NCBI RefSeq assembly: GCF_021228235.1
Contig: NZ_JAJQRG010000005.1
Span: 281,829-345,828, forward strand
Source of the DNA: Pseudophaeobacter flagellatus
Lineage (GTDB): Bacteria > Pseudomonadota > Alphaproteobacteria > Rhodobacterales > Rhodobacteraceae
Direction of reading: 5' to 3'
DNA length: 64,000 bases
Positions 9,265 through 16,885 of this stretch are shown piece after piece. Within the stretch, counting starts at the first letter, position 1. Each line of letters starts with the position of its first letter. Position numbers and translations under genes: made by a program. The notes beneath the pieces are model-generated. The model did no database searches, had not been told where the DNA came from, and saw only the letters and a program-made list of their open reading frames with translations.

Positions 9265-10031
9265 CAGCGCCGCGTCAGCGCGTTTTGATTACAGCTGGCG
9301 GGGCCGGGATTGGCCGCGCCATTGCCGAAGGGTTTGCGGCGGCCGGATTTGAGATCTGGATCACCGATCTCAATCCCGAGACCGTTGCAAACCTGCCCGA
9401 GGGCTGGCGCGGCACGGTTGCCAACGCCGCAGATGAGGGCGCGGTCAGCGCCTTGTTTGCGCAGATCGTAGAGGTCTGGGGTGGTTTGGAGGTGCTCTGT
9501 GCCAATGCGGGTATCGCTGGCCCGACGGCACTGGTTGAGGATGTGGAGCTGGCGGATTGGCGCGCTTGCGTCAGCGTCAATCTGGAGGGGGCCTTTTTGG
9601 CGGCAAAATACGCCACCCCGATGATGAAGGCGGCCAAGGCAGGCGCGATCATCGTGACCTCGTCGACAGCAGGGCAATACGGCTATCCCAATCGGGCACC
9701 CTATGCGGCGGCCAAATGGGCCATGATCGGCCTGACCAAAACCCTGGCGATGGAGCTAGGCCCCCACGGTATTCGCGCCAATGCGATCTGCCCCGGCGCA
9801 GTGGAAGGGCCACGGATGGAGGGTGTCTTGGCGCGTGAGGCTGCCACCAAAGGCATGACCCGCGATCAGGTCTATCAGGGTTATGCGTCCGGCACCTCTA
9901 TGCGCTCTTTCGTAGAGGCTGCAGACATCGCCAATATGGCGGTCTTCCTCGGCTCTGATGCCGCGCGGCTGGTCTCGGGGCAGGTGATCGCAGTGGATGG
10001 CCATACTGAAAACCCGGATCCAAAAGTCTGA
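9261..10031 (+). CDS. SDR family oxidoreductase of the carnitine locus
   Basis: A classical short-chain dehydrogenase of 256 residues with the cofactor motif TAGGAGIGRAIAEG, CANAGIAG, and the catalytic Ser and YxxxK in STAGQYGYPNRAPYAAAK. An acidic residue after the second strand (WITDLNPE) suggests NAD preference. It overlaps the carnitine dehydrogenase gene by ATGA, so the two are translationally coupled. A natural role would be handling acetoacetate or another hydroxy/keto by-product of carnitine breakdown, but the substrate is inference. Confidence 0.88.
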   Translation: MTAPRQRVLITAGGAGIGRAIAEGFAAAGFEIWITDLNPETVANLPEGWRGTVANAADEGAVSALFAQIVEVWGGLEVLCANAGIAGPTALVEDVELADWRACVSVNLEGAFLAAKYATPMMKAAKAGAIIVTSSTAGQYGYPNRAPYAAAKWAMIGLTKTLAMELGPHGIRANAICPGAVEGPRMEGVLAREAATKGMTRDQVYQGYASGTSMRSFVEAADIANMAVFLGSDAARLVSGQVIAVDGHTENPDPKV

Positions 10032-10060
10032 TCTGTAACTGGGCTCTCTTGGCGAGAGGC

Positions 10061-10090
10061 AGGCTCAAACCGCTGCCGCGATTTGAGCCT
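10061..10090 (+). terminator. Hairpin downstream of the carnitine operon
   Basis: A perfect nine-base inverted repeat AGGCTCAAA / TTTGAGCCT with a 12-base loop lies 30 bases past the SDR stop. No T tract follows, so termination here is tentative. Confidence 0.45.
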
Positions 10091-10131
10091 GAGCGGCGCG
10101 CTTACGCGCGCCTGACGCAGGGGGCGAGGTC

Positions 10132-10155
10132 AGAGCATGTTGCGTAACATGCTCT
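10132..10155 (-). terminator. Hairpin at the end of the XRE regulator gene
   Basis: The perfect ten-base inverted repeat AGAGCATGTT-gcgt-AACATGCTCT overlaps the stop codon region of the convergent XRE gene. It may serve as a bidirectional terminator for the two converging units. Confidence 0.5.
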
Positions 10156-11017
10156 AGGCGTTCAAGGCTGCCTTCAGGGCGCGAATGCGACCGGGGAGCT
10201 GTCGGGCGGTAATATCGGCTTCGCGGATCAGTTGATCAAAGTGATGGGTGAAGGTCTCGACCCGCTCGCGGTCTCGAAAGGCCATATAGTGACTGCCGCC
10301 ATAAAAGACGCAGAGCAGCGGGCCAAAGATGGTGAGCGGCGCGGAAAACAGCCGCTTGGCATCAAAGAGGTATATCCGCAGGCGCGGATAGAGCTGGGTG
10401 GTGAGGCGTTCAAACTGTTCCAGCTGTTCCAAACGGATTTCCAGCGGCAGACCCGCATAATAGCCGGTGGCCTGGGCAAAGCTGTCCAGCTCGTACAGTG
10501 GCATAGCGATTTCATAATCCGATTGCGCCTGGCGCATCCAGGCCAGACGATCCTCTGAGGCGCCAATCGCCTGATCTGCGGTCCGCCCCAGATGCGGCGC
10601 ATATTCCCATTCCAGCAGGGCCCGGGTCTTGAGCATATCGGGTAGTGCCGCAGGCACATAGCGGATTTTATAGCCGGCTGCCTCAACGTGCCAGTCAAAG
10701 ATCCGCTGATCCACCAGGGCGCGGGGCGCTTCGCTTAGCGACATGCTGGCGGCCATTAACTCTGCGGCGCTTTCGGGGCGGTCTGATAGAGACAGCAGCC
10801 AGTCGGCAGAAACCCCCAGCACAGCAGCGCAGGCGCCGACCACGTGGGCATTGGGCAGCCGGGCCCCGTCATTCTTGAGCAGTTGAGAAATGGTGGAGCG
10901 ATCCACTCCGGTGTCGCGCGCCAGGGCGCTTTGGCTCAGCCCGCTTTCGCCCAGGGCCCGGTTGAGGCGGAGGCGAAACTGTTCGGCGCGAAGGCGTTTG
11001 TCGATTTTCTTCGGCAT
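10154..11017 (-). CDS. XRE-family transcriptional regulator with a large C-terminal domain
   Basis: A 287-residue protein. Residues about 15-75 form a Cro/CI-type helix-turn-helix (LSQSALARDTGVDRSTISQLL). The rest is a helical domain of about 200 residues, similar in layout to the ligand-binding region of XRE regulators that resemble the MmyB-like group. It converges on the carnitine operon and is divergent from the DUF2061/desaturase genes. A ten-base palindrome, GATAATTATC (11023-11032), lies a few bases ahead of its start, which fits autoregulation but is not proof. The effector is unknown. Confidence 0.8.
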   Translation of the reverse strand: MPKKIDKRLRAEQFRLRLNRALGESGLSQSALARDTGVDRSTISQLLKNDGARLPNAHVVGACAAVLGVSADWLLSLSDRPESAAELMAASMSLSEAPRALVDQRIFDWHVEAAGYKIRYVPAALPDMLKTRALLEWEYAPHLGRTADQAIGASEDRLAWMRQAQSDYEIAMPLYELDSFAQATGYYAGLPLEIRLEQLEQFERLTTQLYPRLRIYLFDAKRLFSAPLTIFGPLLCVFYGGSHYMAFRDRERVETFTHHFDQLIREADITARQLPGRIRALKAALNA

Positions 11018-11022
11018 GTGCA

Positions 11023-11081
11023 GATAATTATCACTATTGATGAGAAAAGTTAACCATATTCGGAATTCTACACCGTGGTTA
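11023..11081. promoter_or_regulatory. Palindromes between the XRE gene and DUF2061
   Basis: GATAATTATC (11023-11032) is a perfect palindrome just upstream of the XRE start. TAACCA (11051-11056) and TGGTTA (11076-11081) form an inverted repeat 19 bases apart. Either could be an operator in this divergent promoter region. Confidence 0.4.
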
Positions 11082-11127
11082 GGGGCGCTACGACTGCTGG
11101 CATGGCATCAGCAGCAGAAAGAACAAC

Positions 11128-11334
11128 ATGGAAACCCGCAGGAGATCACTGGTTAAGGCCTTGGTCTGGAACGCAATCGGATTTGCGACCATGACGGCTG
11201 TCGGGGTGGTGGTCACTGGATCTGCCAGTCTTGGCGGGGTCATGGCGCTGGCCAATACCGCGCTGGGGTTTACCTGTTATGTGATCTACGAGCGGGTCTG
11301 GACCCGGATCACCTGGGGGCGGGTAAATGTCTGA
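11128..11334 (+). CDS. DUF2061 small membrane protein
   Basis: A 68-residue protein with two hydrophobic segments (about 15-32 and 36-55) and the family ending YERVWTRITWGR. DUF2061 proteins are small inner-membrane proteins of unknown function, often beside assimilation or redox genes. The gene overlaps the following desaturase gene by eight bases, so the two are coupled. Confidence 0.85.
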   Translation: METRRRSLVKALVWNAIGFATMTAVGVVVTGSASLGGVMALANTALGFTCYVIYERVWTRITWGRVNV

Positions 11335-12271
11335 TCTGCGCCAAAGCGTCGATTGTGCCACAGCCCTACCACGCGGGGTGGAATGGGGCACCCTTGTCCT
11401 GATATTGGCCTGCTATGGGCTGTGGCTGCTGGTGTTGTTCCTGCTGCCGGGGCTGGGCTTGGGGCTGAGCGTACTCTGCCTTGGGGGGCTTGCGGCGTTG
11501 CATTCCTCGCTGAGCCATGAGGCGCTGCATGGGCACCCGTTTCGCCGCCCCGGTTGGAACGAGGCGCTGTTGTTTTTACCGCTGTCCCTGTTCATCCCCT
11601 ATGGCCGTTTTCGCGACACCCATCTGGCGCATCACCGGGATGATCGCCTGACCGATCCCTATGACGATCCCGAAAGCAATTTTCAGGATCCCGAGGTCTG
11701 GGCCCGGATGCCGGGCTGGCGCCGACTGCTGCTGCGGACGAACAATACCCTGCTGGGGCGGGTGCTGTTGGGGCCGCTTGTGGGGCAGATCTGCTTTATG
11801 ATCGGGGATTGGCGCCTGATGCGGGGGCAGGGCCGCGACGTTGAACGCCAGGCTGTGCTGCGCGATTGGGGCCTGCATGGATTGGGCCTGGGGGTGGTCA
11901 TCACCATCACCCTGGCAAGCCCGACGCCGCTCTGGGTGCTTTTCCTGGGCGGTTATATCGGGCTGGCCTTGCTCAAGATCCGCACATTTCTGGAACATCG
12001 CGCCCATGCCGAATGCCACAGTCGCACCGTGGTGGTAGAGGATCGCGGCCCGCTGGCCTGGCTGTTCCTGCACAACAATCTGCACATCGTCCACCACATG
12101 CACCCGGGCGTGCCCTGGCATGCGCTGCCGCGGCTTTACCGGGAGAACCGAGATCTGTTTTTGTCAATGAACCAGGGCTATCACTATAAAAGCTATGGTC
12201 AGGTTTTTTTGCGGTATCTGCTACGCAGTAAGGATCCAGTGCCACATCCGCTCTGGTCATCAGAAGACTAG
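11327..12271 (+). CDS. Fatty acid desaturase family membrane protein
   Basis: A 314-residue membrane-bound di-iron desaturase or hydroxylase. The three histidine boxes are present: HEALHGHP (about residues 65-72), HLAHHRDD (about 100) and HNNLHIVHH (about 245). Four or more hydrophobic segments surround them, as in the FA_desaturase family. It is co-transcribed with DUF2061 (overlapping start) and followed 19 bases later by an EamA transporter gene. The substrate (acyl lipid or another hydrophobic compound) cannot be told from sequence. Confidence 0.87.
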   Translation: MSDLRQSVDCATALPRGVEWGTLVLILACYGLWLLVLFLLPGLGLGLSVLCLGGLAALHSSLSHEALHGHPFRRPGWNEALLFLPLSLFIPYGRFRDTHLAHHRDDRLTDPYDDPESNFQDPEVWARMPGWRRLLLRTNNTLLGRVLLGPLVGQICFMIGDWRLMRGQGRDVERQAVLRDWGLHGLGLGVVITITLASPTPLWVLFLGGYIGLALLKIRTFLEHRAHAECHSRTVVVEDRGPLAWLFLHNNLHIVHHMHPGVPWHALPRLYRENRDLFLSMNQGYHYKSYGQVFLRYLLRSKDPVPHPLWSSED

Positions 12272-12289
12272 CGGATCATAACGGCAGCC

Positions 12290-13192
12290 ATGCTGACCTG
12301 GATCCCCGTAACAATTGCCGCCGCCACCTTTCAGACCTTTCGCTTTATGCTGCAAAAGGTGCTGAGCACGGTCACCCTGTCTCCGGGTGGCGCTACCTTT
12401 GCCAGATTTGCCTATTCGGCGCCCTTTATCATCGCAGGGCTTGCGGCCTATCTGTTTGCCAGCGGAAAAAGCCTGCCGCATCTGGGGGGGGTGTTCTGGG
12501 GCTTTGCCCTGGTGGGCGGCCTGTCACAGATCCTGGCGACGATCTGCGTTGTGGCCCTGTTCAAACAGCGCAATTTTGCCGTTGGCATTACCTTCAAAAA
12601 AACCGAAGTCATTCAGACCGCCCTGCTGGGGTTGGTGGTTCTTGGCGATGGGATCAGTGCCTGGGGCTGGGTTGCAATTCTGCTGGGGTTGGGGGCGGTT
12701 CTGGTGCTGTCCCGGCCGCCGGATGCCACCGGGGCCTGGTGGCGACATCTGACCAATCTGGCCTCTCGGTTGGGGCTGGGGGCGGGGGTGCTGTTTGCCT
12801 TTTCCGCCGTCAGCTATCGCGGCGCGGCGCTGCAGTTGGGGGATCTGCCGGCTGTGTTTCGCGCGGCGGTAACGCTGGCATCAGTGGTGAGCCTGCAAAC
12901 CCTGCTGATGGTGGTCTGGCTGGCCTGGCGCGAACAGGGAGAAATCACCCGCGTCTGGCGGGCGCGGCGGGTGGCCATCTGGGTGGGGCTGACCAGCCTG
13001 GGCGGTTCGTTCTGCTGGTTCTGGGCCTTCGCCCTGCAGAACGCCGCTTATGTCAAGGCGCTGGGGCAGGTAGAGCTTCTGTTGTCAGTGCTGGCGTCAA
13101 TTCTGTTTTTCAAAGAAAAGATCAGTCACCGTGAAATTACCGGCATGGCGCTGTTGATCCTGTCCATTCTGGCATTGGGGCTGGCCCTGTAA
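12290..13192 (+). CDS. EamA/DMT family transporter
   Basis: A 300-residue protein with about ten hydrophobic helices arranged as two EamA halves. The second half ends with FKEKISHREITGMALLILSILALG, a typical final-helix arrangement. Drug/metabolite transporters of this class move small metabolites across the inner membrane. The short gap after the desaturase gene suggests one operon. The transported compound is unknown. Confidence 0.83.
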   Translation: MLTWIPVTIAAATFQTFRFMLQKVLSTVTLSPGGATFARFAYSAPFIIAGLAAYLFASGKSLPHLGGVFWGFALVGGLSQILATICVVALFKQRNFAVGITFKKTEVIQTALLGLVVLGDGISAWGWVAILLGLGAVLVLSRPPDATGAWWRHLTNLASRLGLGAGVLFAFSAVSYRGAALQLGDLPAVFRAAVTLASVVSLQTLLMVVWLAWREQGEITRVWRARRVAIWVGLTSLGGSFCWFWAFALQNAAYVKALGQVELLLSVLASILFFKEKISHREITGMALLILSILALGLAL

Positions 13193-13217
13193 TCCTGCCC
13201 CGGCCAGTCGGCCTGGG

Positions 13218-13949
13218 TTATTCTTGGTTGGGCATTGGTCTGCCCTTGAGACGCAGAAACAGGCTTTCTTCGTCGTTGTTGCAGAAATAGGGCACACTGC
13301 GCGGTGGGCTGCGGTCCTTCAACCGGCCAGTGACTTCGGCCAGAACCACCTCGGTGATGAAGGGCAGATCAAAGCTGCGCACCTTGTTCAGCGGTATCCA
13401 TTGCAGATGCGACAGCTCATCCGACGCGCGCGAGAAATCATCCAGATCGCCGCTGATCTCATCTGCATCAACCAGGAAAAACCGGGCATCAAACCGCCGG
13501 GGGCGGCCGGGCGGGGTGAGCGCGCGAAAGACAAACTGCAGCGCCCGAGCCGAGGGCAGATGGCCAGTGGCGGCAAAGCCGCGCCAATCCTCGGCGATCG
13601 TGTCCTGCCAGGTACCGGGATGGCCCAGAACCAGCCCGGTTTCTTCCCAAAGCTCGCGGATGGCAGCAATGGCCAGGGCGTGATCCAGTCCGGTGCTGGC
13701 CTGATCGGCCAGCCGATCGCGGCAGATCGCGGGCAGCGGCTGGGCAAGCGGCACCGTGGCATCGGCCAGATCGACAGCACCGCCGGGAAAGACAAATTTG
13801 TTGGGCATGAACACGGCTTTGGAGCCGCGCTGCCCCATCAGAACCTTTGGATTCTCGCCCATCCGGTCGCGCAACGCGATGATTGTCGCCGCATTGCGGA
13901 TCGCGCTGCGGTCTTCGGATGTCACGCCCTGCAGTGCAGTCTCGCTCAT
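13218..13949 (-). CDS. Nudix hydrolase
   Basis: A 243-residue Nudix-fold hydrolase. The Nudix helix is partly visible as AAIRELWEETGLVL, with REL and EE providing metal ligands; the stretch before it is longer than in the standard box. The N-terminal part (DRMGENPKVLMGQRG and FVFPGGAVD) supplies the beta-strand and glycine turn. Proteins of this type hydrolyse nucleoside diphosphate-linked compounds, possibly CoA derivatives. It is convergent with the EamA gene and shares direction with the DUF983 gene upstream, 36 bases away. Confidence 0.85.
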   Translation of the reverse strand: MSETALQGVTSEDRSAIRNAATIIALRDRMGENPKVLMGQRGSKAVFMPNKFVFPGGAVDLADATVPLAQPLPAICRDRLADQASTGLDHALAIAAIRELWEETGLVLGHPGTWQDTIAEDWRGFAATGHLPSARALQFVFRALTPPGRPRRFDARFFLVDADEISGDLDDFSRASDELSHLQWIPLNKVRSFDLPFITEVVLAEVTGRLKDRSPPRSVPYFCNNDEESLFLRLKGRPMPNQE

Positions 13950-13985
13950 CGGCCGGTTTCTCCCTCTTGTGTGTCCTGGGGGATG

Positions 13986-14405
13986 TTAGTCCTTGGTATC
14001 AAAGCCATACATCCGGCGGGCCCATTGATAGGCAACCACCACCCCTTTTAGTCTGGGTAAAAGATAGAGAGAAGAGACAATGCAGCCAATGGAGAATACG
14101 GAAAACGTTACGAGAGGTTCGGGACGCCAGGTGAAATAGACCACATGCAACAGCGGGGCCATGATATGACCCACCAGCAAAATGGTCAGATAGGCCGGTC
14201 CGTCATCAGCCCGTGCCTGGGACAGATCCAACCCGCAATGATCGCAACGATCATTCATTTTCAGATAGGAATGCAACACCGCGCCCTTGCCGCAATCGGG
14301 GCAGCTGCGCCGCCAGCCCTTGGCCAGGGCGGGCCAGGTGGCGCGGTCGGGGCGGTCGGGTGCAGCAGCAGATATAGCAGCGGGGGAGGCCTGAGACTCG
14401 GTCAT
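13986..14405 (-). CDS. DUF983 family zinc-ribbon membrane protein
   Basis: A 139-residue protein with a zinc-ribbon-like pair of CxxC motifs (CPDCG and CDHCG) followed by two hydrophobic helices (LTILLVGHIMAPLLHVVYF and VTFSVFSIGCIVSSLYLL). This matches DUF983, whose function is unsettled. The ATG at 14405 (MTESQASP) is chosen; the frame continues upstream to 14591 without domain content. It probably forms an operon with the Nudix gene. Confidence 0.83.
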   Translation of the reverse strand: MTESQASPAAISAAAPDRPDRATWPALAKGWRRSCPDCGKGAVLHSYLKMNDRCDHCGLDLSQARADDGPAYLTILLVGHIMAPLLHVVYFTWRPEPLVTFSVFSIGCIVSSLYLLPRLKGVVVAYQWARRMYGFDTKD

Positions 14406-14625
14406 GGGTAATCCTGTTCTTGTGGCGCAATCATCGCCTGTCTGCCGGAGGATGGAAAGCCCGTGCAAATCGCTGCGGCCTGATGCCGCGGCGCAAGCAG
14501 GGGAGCATGCGTGCCGCCAGTCTGCACTATTTTTCGCCGGGCGCGACGGAAAGCGCCGCATGGCGCGTTTAGTCTGGGTCTTGGGCGGCACAGGGCTGCC
14601 TCAGGCCAAATAGGAGATCAGAAAC

Positions 14626-15144
14626 ATGTCACGGATCAAGATTCAGACCAAACCTATTGTCGCCATCCTGGCCACAGCAGCGATGCTTGCGGCGACAACC
14701 GCCATGGCCAAGCCAGGTTTTGGTCCGATGGGGCCAAAGGTTCAGTTCGAAGAGCTGGATAGCGACGGCAATGGCGAGATCACCAAGGCAGAGATGGAGG
14801 CGCACAAGGCCGCAGACTTTGGTGCAGCTGACAGCAATGGTGACGGCAAGCTTTCTGCAGAGGAGTTGCAGGCCAGGGGCGAAGAGCGGCTGGCGAAACG
14901 TGTTGCGGCGATGATCCGCCATATGGATCAGGATGACGACGGTCAGCTGAGCCAGGCGGAAATGAGCAAACGCGGCCACCATGGTGACATGTTTGCGCGG
15001 ATGGACCGCGACGACAATGGTAGCATCTCGCAAGACGAGTTTGGCAAAATGCGCCATCATCGCGGTGGCAAGCATGGGGGTGGACATGGTAGTGGCGATG
15101 AAGATTGTTCTGAACACAGAGCAGGTGAGAAAAATCAGGATTGA
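14626..15144 (+). CDS. Secreted four-EF-hand calcium-binding protein
   Basis: A 172-residue protein with a signal peptide (about residues 1-28, ending AMA) and four canonical EF-hand loops starting at Asp45, Asp69, Asp101 and Asp127 (for example DSNGDGKLSAEE and DRDDNGSISQDE). A histidine/glycine-rich tail at about 143-156 could bind transition metals. Four complete loops mean it probably binds calcium in the periplasm. It is followed by an ECF sigma factor gene and a metal-sensor gene, so a role in envelope or metal stress sensing is plausible. Confidence 0.88.
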   Translation: MSRIKIQTKPIVAILATAAMLAATTAMAKPGFGPMGPKVQFEELDSDGNGEITKAEMEAHKAADFGAADSNGDGKLSAEELQARGEERLAKRVAAMIRHMDQDDDGQLSQAEMSKRGHHGDMFARMDRDDNGSISQDEFGKMRHHRGGKHGGGHGSGDEDCSEHRAGEKNQD

Positions 15145-15240
15145 TTGAAACAGGGTGTTGCACTTTCCCCCGATAGTTCTTGGTTGGTCCCTCTTGCGGG
15201 GCGGGGCCAGCTTGGGTTCCGCTCTGCAAAGGGGGGCGCA

Positions 15241-15927
15241 GTGAGCGGGCCTGCGACAGGCCCCGCGTCGCGCGCCGTTGCCGCCCCGGTTTTGGACTCT
15301 GCCCCGTCAGATGCGATGGCTGCGGCACGGCCAGCCGCGACGACGGGGACGACAACAGGGGCACCTGCAACGGATGACGCGTTGCTGGTGCTCTATGCCA
15401 ATGGCGATTCCCAGGCCGCAGCCGATCTGCTGGCAAGGCTGGGGCCGCGTGCCTTTGGTGTGGCGCAGCGGGTTCTGGGTAACCGGGCCGAGGCCGAGGA
15501 TATCACCCAGGAGGCAATGATGCGTCTGTGGCGCATGGCGCCGGACTGGCAGCCGGGGCAGGCGCGGGTTTCGACCTGGCTCTATCGGGTGGTGATGAAC
15601 CTGTGCATTGATCTGAAGCGGCGCCAGCGCGGCGGACATGTGGATCTGGATGCTATTCCGGATCCGGTGGATCCGGCCCGCTCTGCGCCGGATCAATTGC
15701 AGGAAAACGCCCGCCAGGACGCCCTGCAACAGGCACTGATGCAACTGCCAGAGCGCCAGCGCCAGGCCGTGGTCCTTCGCCACATCGAAGAACTGACCAA
15801 CCCGGAGATTTCCGGGATCATGGAGATTAGCGTCGAAGCGGTCGAGAGCCTGACGGCGCGCGGCAAACGGGCGCTGGCAAAGATTCTTGCCAACCGCCAA
15901 GAGGAATTGGGGTATCGCGATGTCTGA
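15241..15927 (+). CDS. ECF-type RNA polymerase sigma factor
   Basis: Region 2 (about residues 55-125; RVLGNRAEAEDITQEAMMRLW) and region 4 (about 165-220; LPERQRQAVVLRHIEELTNPEISGIM) identify a group 4 sigma factor. The GTG at 15241 is used because AAGGGGGG sits 5-6 bases ahead. A TTG at 15145 and an ATG at 15316 are alternatives, so the N-terminus is uncertain and Ala/Thr-rich. The next gene overlaps its stop by eight bases and encodes a small membrane protein that may act as the anti-sigma factor. Target genes are unknown. Confidence 0.85.
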   Translation: MSGPATGPASRAVAAPVLDSAPSDAMAAARPAATTGTTTGAPATDDALLVLYANGDSQAAADLLARLGPRAFGVAQRVLGNRAEAEDITQEAMMRLWRMAPDWQPGQARVSTWLYRVVMNLCIDLKRRQRGGHVDLDAIPDPVDPARSAPDQLQENARQDALQQALMQLPERQRQAVVLRHIEELTNPEISGIMEISVEAVESLTARGKRALAKILANRQEELGYRDV

Positions 15928-16330
15928 AGGTGATAAAACTCTGAGTGAGATGGCGGATCTGGAGGATCTCTTTGCCTGCGCCCGTCAGGCACGGCCCGCC
16001 TTGCCGTCCGATCTGCAGGCAACCATCCTGGCTGATGCACATATGATGCAGCGCGACCAGAGCATGGTCACGCCCGGCACGGGCAGCGCGACCGATCCCA
16101 GTACAAGACCGCAGCGCCTGTGGCGGCAATTCACTGCGGCGATTGGTGGCTGGCCCGCGCTGGGTGGACTGGCAGCGGCGAGCCTCGTGGGGCTCTGGCT
16201 TGGGCTGGTACCGCCTGTGTTTTTACCCGATCCGGTGGCGGGCCTGGCTGCTGCCTCCAGTGCGCCGCAGCTGCTTGCGGATCTGGATTATGACGTGAGC
16301 TTTCTGATGAGCGATGAGGTATTCGAATGA
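15920..16330 (+). CDS. Small membrane protein, possible anti-sigma partner
   Basis: A 136-residue protein with a helical cytoplasmic N-terminus (DLEDLFACARQARPALPSDL), one transmembrane segment at about 75-100 (WPALGGLAAASLVGLWLGL) and a short outer part. The gene overlaps both neighbours, the sigma factor gene (8 bases) and the metal-sensor gene (ATGA), a layout typical of sigma/anti-sigma pairs. There is no zinc-binding HxxxCxxC motif, so it is not a classical ZAS anti-sigma factor. Its role is inferred from position only. Confidence 0.75.
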   Translation: MSEGDKTLSEMADLEDLFACARQARPALPSDLQATILADAHMMQRDQSMVTPGTGSATDPSTRPQRLWRQFTAAIGGWPALGGLAAASLVGLWLGLVPPVFLPDPVAGLAAASSAPQLLADLDYDVSFLMSDEVFE

Positions 16331-16791
16331 GCCAGACACCAAAACCCGGCCTGCGCCCCTGGCTGAAAATCGTGTTGGCGCTGTCGCTGGCGTTGAACCT
16401 GGCGGTGATCGGGCTGGGGGCGGGGATGGCCTGGCGGTACCATGATACGCCGCATGGTTCGTCGCATCGCCGCGACAAGCCACCGATGCTGGGGCGCTTT
16501 ATCTTCAAGGACATTGGCCGCCAAGAGATGCTCCGGCTGCTGAAACAGCATGAGGGTGACAGCCAGAGCGTCGCAGATCGGCGCCGCGCCGAGATGGACC
16601 AGATGGTTGCGCTGCTCCAGGCCGAAAGGCTGGACCGGACGGCCGTTGCGACGGTGCTCGAGGCCCATATCGTCGAGACCCATCAATTCTTGCGCTTCGT
16701 TGTCGATGTCTGGGGGCAACGCCTGGAGGGTCTGAGCCTGAAAGAACGGCGCAGGCTTGCCGAGCGGATGCAACATCAGTTGGAGCGCTGA
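16327..16791 (+). CDS. Periplasmic heavy-metal sensor (CnrR/CpxP-like)
   Basis: A 154-residue protein with one N-terminal membrane anchor (about 13-38, LALSLALNLAVIGLGAGMAW) and a long helical periplasmic domain rich in Arg, Glu and Gln (LLKQHEGDSQSVADRRRAEMDQM). This matches the heavy-metal resistance (CnrR/ZraP-like) family, whose members bind metal or misfolded proteins and control an adjacent sigma system. It is translationally coupled to the preceding membrane protein. Metal specificity cannot be told; few histidines are present (HDTPHGSSHRRD near the anchor). Confidence 0.8.
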   Translation: MSQTPKPGLRPWLKIVLALSLALNLAVIGLGAGMAWRYHDTPHGSSHRRDKPPMLGRFIFKDIGRQEMLRLLKQHEGDSQSVADRRRAEMDQMVALLQAERLDRTAVATVLEAHIVETHQFLRFVVDVWGQRLEGLSLKERRRLAERMQHQLER

Positions 16792-16885
16792 CCACCAGCT
16801 CTCTGCAAAGCGCATGGCGTGATATCGCCAGATCCGAGCCCAGTATAATTAGTTCTGCGATTCTAGGTTTTTCTGCTGCCCGCCG

